From Streptomyces sp. ADI95-17 (GTDB lineage: Bacteria; Actinomycetota; Actinomycetes; Streptomycetales; Streptomycetaceae): a stretch of 64,000 nucleotides of DNA. Location of the stretch: assembly GCF_003846175.1 (NCBI RefSeq), contig NZ_ML123050.1, positions 780,409 through 844,408 of the forward strand. The letters are read 5' to 3'. Each line of letters begins with the position of its first letter. The first letter of the stretch is position 1. The translations under genes were made by a program, and so were the position numbers. Shown here piece after piece: positions 61,999-64,000 of this stretch. The notes under the pieces are model-generated. The model had not been told where the DNA came from. It searched no databases and saw only the letters and a program-made list of their open reading frames with translations.

Positions 61999-63810
61999 GT
62001 GCACCCTGCCTGGTCGGCCGCCGAGTACGATCGCGCCCTGCTGCGAGCGGCCCTCGCCGAGGGCGATCGCTGCTGGGACGCCGAGGCGAACCTGCTGCAG
62101 GTCGAAGCCCCGTACAACCCCATCCACACCAACATCAAGGGCGGCCCCGCCCACCCCACCCGCAACTCCCTGCACTACGCCCTGCTGCTGCTGGAGCGGG
62201 GCGGCGAGGGCGACGCCGAGCGCGCCCACTCGGTGATCCTGCGGATCGCCGGGCTCCAGGACCGGTCGCCGGAGAACGCCACCTACGGGATCTGGGGCTA
62301 CTACGCCGAGGAGCCGGCGGCGGAGATGGTCCCGGCCGACTGGAACTGGGCGGACTTCCTCGGCATCGCGCTGCTGCTGGTGCACGCCCGCCACGGCGAC
62401 ACCCTGCCGGCCGAGGTGGGCCACGAGCTGCGGGAGTCGCTGCGGCACGCGGCCGCCTCGATCGTCCGCAGGAACGTGCATCTGACGTACACCAACGTCG
62501 CCGTCATGGGCACCTTCGTGACGCTCGCCGCCGGTAAACTCCTGGACGACGAGGAGCTGTTCGCGTACGGCAAGGACCGGATGGTGCGGCTCACGCGGGC
62601 CATCGACAGCACCGGCAGCTTCACCGAGTTCAACAGCCCGTCCTACTGGGGCGTCGTGCTCCAGACCCTGACCCTGATCAGGGAGCACGTCGACGACGAG
62701 GAGGTCCTTGAGCTCAACGACCGGCTGCACGACCGGCTCTGGCTGCACTTCCTGGCCCGCTGGCACCCGCCGACCCGTCAGCTCTCCGGCCCGATGGCCC
62801 GCTGCTACAGCAACGACCTGGGGGTGCCGCCGTTCCTGGCGAAGGCGGTGCGCGGGGAGCTCGGCGCGCCGGTGCCCAGCCCGGTCCGGGGCGAGATGGC
62901 GACCGGGGTGGAGTCCTGCGTGGACTACCGGATGCCCGACTGGGTGCTGCCCCGGCTGCGGGAGCTGGCGGGCGAGCGCGAGCACCGGGAGCTGTTCACC
63001 GAGACCCCGTCCCCGGAGACGGGCACCACCTGGCTGGACGCGGTCACCACCCTGGGCAGTGTGAACCACCAGGACACCTGGCTGCAGCGGCGTCCGCTGT
63101 TCGGCCACTGGGTGCGCCCGGACGGGACCTCCGGGCATCTGCACGTCCATCTGATGAAGGACGACGGGGCGGAGGACTTCGACTTCGCCTCGGGCGTGCT
63201 CTCGACCGTGCAGAGCGGTCCGCATGTGGCCTGGCTGGCGGGATTCGCCTGCCCGGCGGGCGACCGGCACCACCACCTCGACATGATCGAGCCGGGCGAC
63301 CGGTTCCGGGCGCGGTCGCTGCGCCTGGTGGTGGACGCGATCGGCGCGCCGCCCGTGGCGGAACCGTGCACCCTCGACGGCGGCGTCGAACTCGACCTGG
63401 GTACGGCCCGGCTGGACTTCAGGCTGGCCGGCGGTGCGTTCGGCGGCCGTACGCCGACGCTCCGGCTGGTGCCGCGCGCCGACGGGGTACGGATCGAGGT
63501 GGTGCTGTTCGAGAGCACGACCCCGGCCGAGCTGGACTGGGCGGAGCTCGGCGACACGTTCGCGGCCGGGACCCTGTCCCTCGTGGCGGCCGGCGCGCGG
63601 CAGGGCGCGGAGCCCATGCCGGATCCCGAGGCGGCCGCGGACGGGGACCACGCCGAGGTGCGCTGGACGACCCCGCAGGGGCACCGGCTCACCGTGCGCG
63701 GCGGCCGGTCGGTCGTCTCCCGCGAGGAGCACACCGCACTGCACTCCGCGACACTGGACGGCGCGGCGCCGCCGTCGCCCCGTCTCTCGGATTCACTGCT
63801 CGTTCCGTAA
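61999..63810 (+). CDS. Unassigned 603-residue protein, possible polysaccharide-processing enzyme with alpha-helical barrel and beta-sandwich
   Basis: I do not recognise a named family. The N-terminal ~350 residues are helix-rich with Trp/Tyr-rich motifs (GIWGYYAEEPAAEMVPADWNWADFLGIALL, VHLTYTNVAVMG, FTEFNSPSYWGVVLQT) of the kind seen in (alpha/alpha)6-toroid lyases and hydrolases. The C-terminal ~250 residues look like a beta-sandwich (LHVHLMKDDGAEDFDFASGVL, HHHLDMIEPGDRFRARS). A conserved-looking Asn/Tyr/His set could be catalytic, as in polysaccharide lyases, but this is inference. There is no signal peptide, so it would act on imported oligosaccharides. GTG start with GGAG seven bases upstream. 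It is divergent from the ABC operon and shares LacI-type operators. Confidence 0.8.
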   Translation: MHPAWSAAEYDRALLRAALAEGDRCWDAEANLLQVEAPYNPIHTNIKGGPAHPTRNSLHYALLLLERGGEGDAERAHSVILRIAGLQDRSPENATYGIWGYYAEEPAAEMVPADWNWADFLGIALLLVHARHGDTLPAEVGHELRESLRHAAASIVRRNVHLTYTNVAVMGTFVTLAAGKLLDDEELFAYGKDRMVRLTRAIDSTGSFTEFNSPSYWGVVLQTLTLIREHVDDEEVLELNDRLHDRLWLHFLARWHPPTRQLSGPMARCYSNDLGVPPFLAKAVRGELGAPVPSPVRGEMATGVESCVDYRMPDWVLPRLRELAGEREHRELFTETPSPETGTTWLDAVTTLGSVNHQDTWLQRRPLFGHWVRPDGTSGHLHVHLMKDDGAEDFDFASGVLSTVQSGPHVAWLAGFACPAGDRHHHLDMIEPGDRFRARSLRLVVDAIGAPPVAEPCTLDGGVELDLGTARLDFRLAGGAFGGRTPTLRLVPRADGVRIEVVLFESTTPAELDWAELGDTFAAGTLSLVAAGARQGAEPMPDPEAAADGDHAEVRWTTPQGHRLTVRGGRSVVSREEHTALHSATLDGAAPPSPRLSDSLLVP

Positions 63811-63913
63811 CGCACCGGTCGCAGCCGGTCGCGGGGGCAACCCGCGGCCGACTGCGTCCGTGTGAGCGCGCATCGCAACCGCCCCGTGCGGGTTCAGCCG
63901 GGCCGGCCGGTGG

Positions 63914-64000
63914 TCACCGGCGCACGAATTTCACCGCGTCGGCGTGCACGCACCCTGTGCCGCTGGCGGTGAGGGAGACGGCGGCGCCGGTGCCCTCGGC
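63914..64000 (-). CDS. 3' end of a gene running off the window (golvesin-C-like domain end)
   Basis: The last 28 codons of a minus-strand frame, ending CVHADAVKFVRR before a TGA. The pattern AAVSLTASGTG followed by ADAVKFV resembles the end of golvesin C-terminal-like beta domains in secreted enzymes, where it is usually VVADAVRFV. Base and codon pattern fit coding DNA, and the stop lies about 100 bases from the converging upstream gene. The rest lies outside the window, so the product cannot be named. Confidence 0.45.
   Translation of the reverse strand, partial: AEGTGAAVSLTASGTGCVHADAVKFVRR

Overview
The window looks like chromosomal DNA from a Streptomyces or close relative. It is very GC-rich, uses GTG starts often, packs genes with ATGA/GTGA overlaps, and carries actinomycete families: SpoIIE-type phosphatases with anti-sigma-like ATPase domains, DUF1876, DUF6381, DUF6629, SCO6745-like HTH, and sugar ABC operons without their own ATPase. 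I found no rRNA, tRNA, CRISPR array, insertion sequence or phage gene.

Layout. (1) 0-11 kb, mixed chromosomal genes: an alkyl-sulfatase-like metallo-beta-lactamase enzyme, a DUF2254 membrane protein, an ArsR regulator translationally coupled to an MFS exporter with a palindromic operator pair, a PAS-GAF-PP2C-ATPase signalling protein whose PP2C domain has lost its metal ligands, a TetR regulator followed by aidB, and an SCO6745-like protein. (2) 11-19 kb: a frameshifted DUF6629 gene, then a minus-strand operon DUF1876 > 2Fe-2S subunit > molybdopterin subunit > FAD subunit > short VWA protein > XdhC > CoxG. This is a form II CO-dehydrogenase-like molybdenum hydroxylase system without a MoxR ATPase and with an N-terminally short CoxE. 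(3) 19-21 kb: an intact SpoIIE-type phosphatase and a MASE1 membrane protein.

(4) 21-38 kb: an exopolysaccharide locus on both strands. It holds a priming sugar transferase, GDP-L-fucose synthase and GDP-mannose 4,6-dehydratase, a secreted beta-propeller/LamG protein, a lipoprotein, three glycosyltransferases, Wzy-like and Wzx-like membrane proteins, a Wzz-like protein with a degenerate kinase domain, and a cytidylyltransferase paired with a CDP-alcohol phosphotransferase. The gene set suggests a Wzx/Wzy-type polymer containing L-fucose (or a GDP-fucose-derived sugar) and perhaps a phospho-alcohol substituent. An RNase HI and a DUF6381 gene follow.

(5) 38-64 kb: carbohydrate catabolism. The plus-strand part encodes a PmoA/DUF6807 protein, a 2-hydroxyacid dehydrogenase, an enolase-superfamily dehydratase, a LacI repressor, a GntR-headed LacI-type regulator, an FAD oxidoreductase, a Gfo/Idh/MocA oxidoreductase, a polysaccharide deacetylase and a GH38 alpha-mannosidase. 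After a Ser/Thr kinase and two membrane proteins come an acetyl-xylan-esterase-like enzyme, a large secreted clan GH-A-type glycosidase, a binding-protein/two-permease ABC operon and an unassigned 603-residue protein that may be a glycan-processing enzyme. LacI-type operators of the form GGAAARCGYTTTCC lie at five control regions (about 38.60, 41.87, 46.03, 61.81 and 61.94 kb), tying the two catabolic blocks into one proposed regulon. The window ends inside the 3' end of another minus-strand gene.
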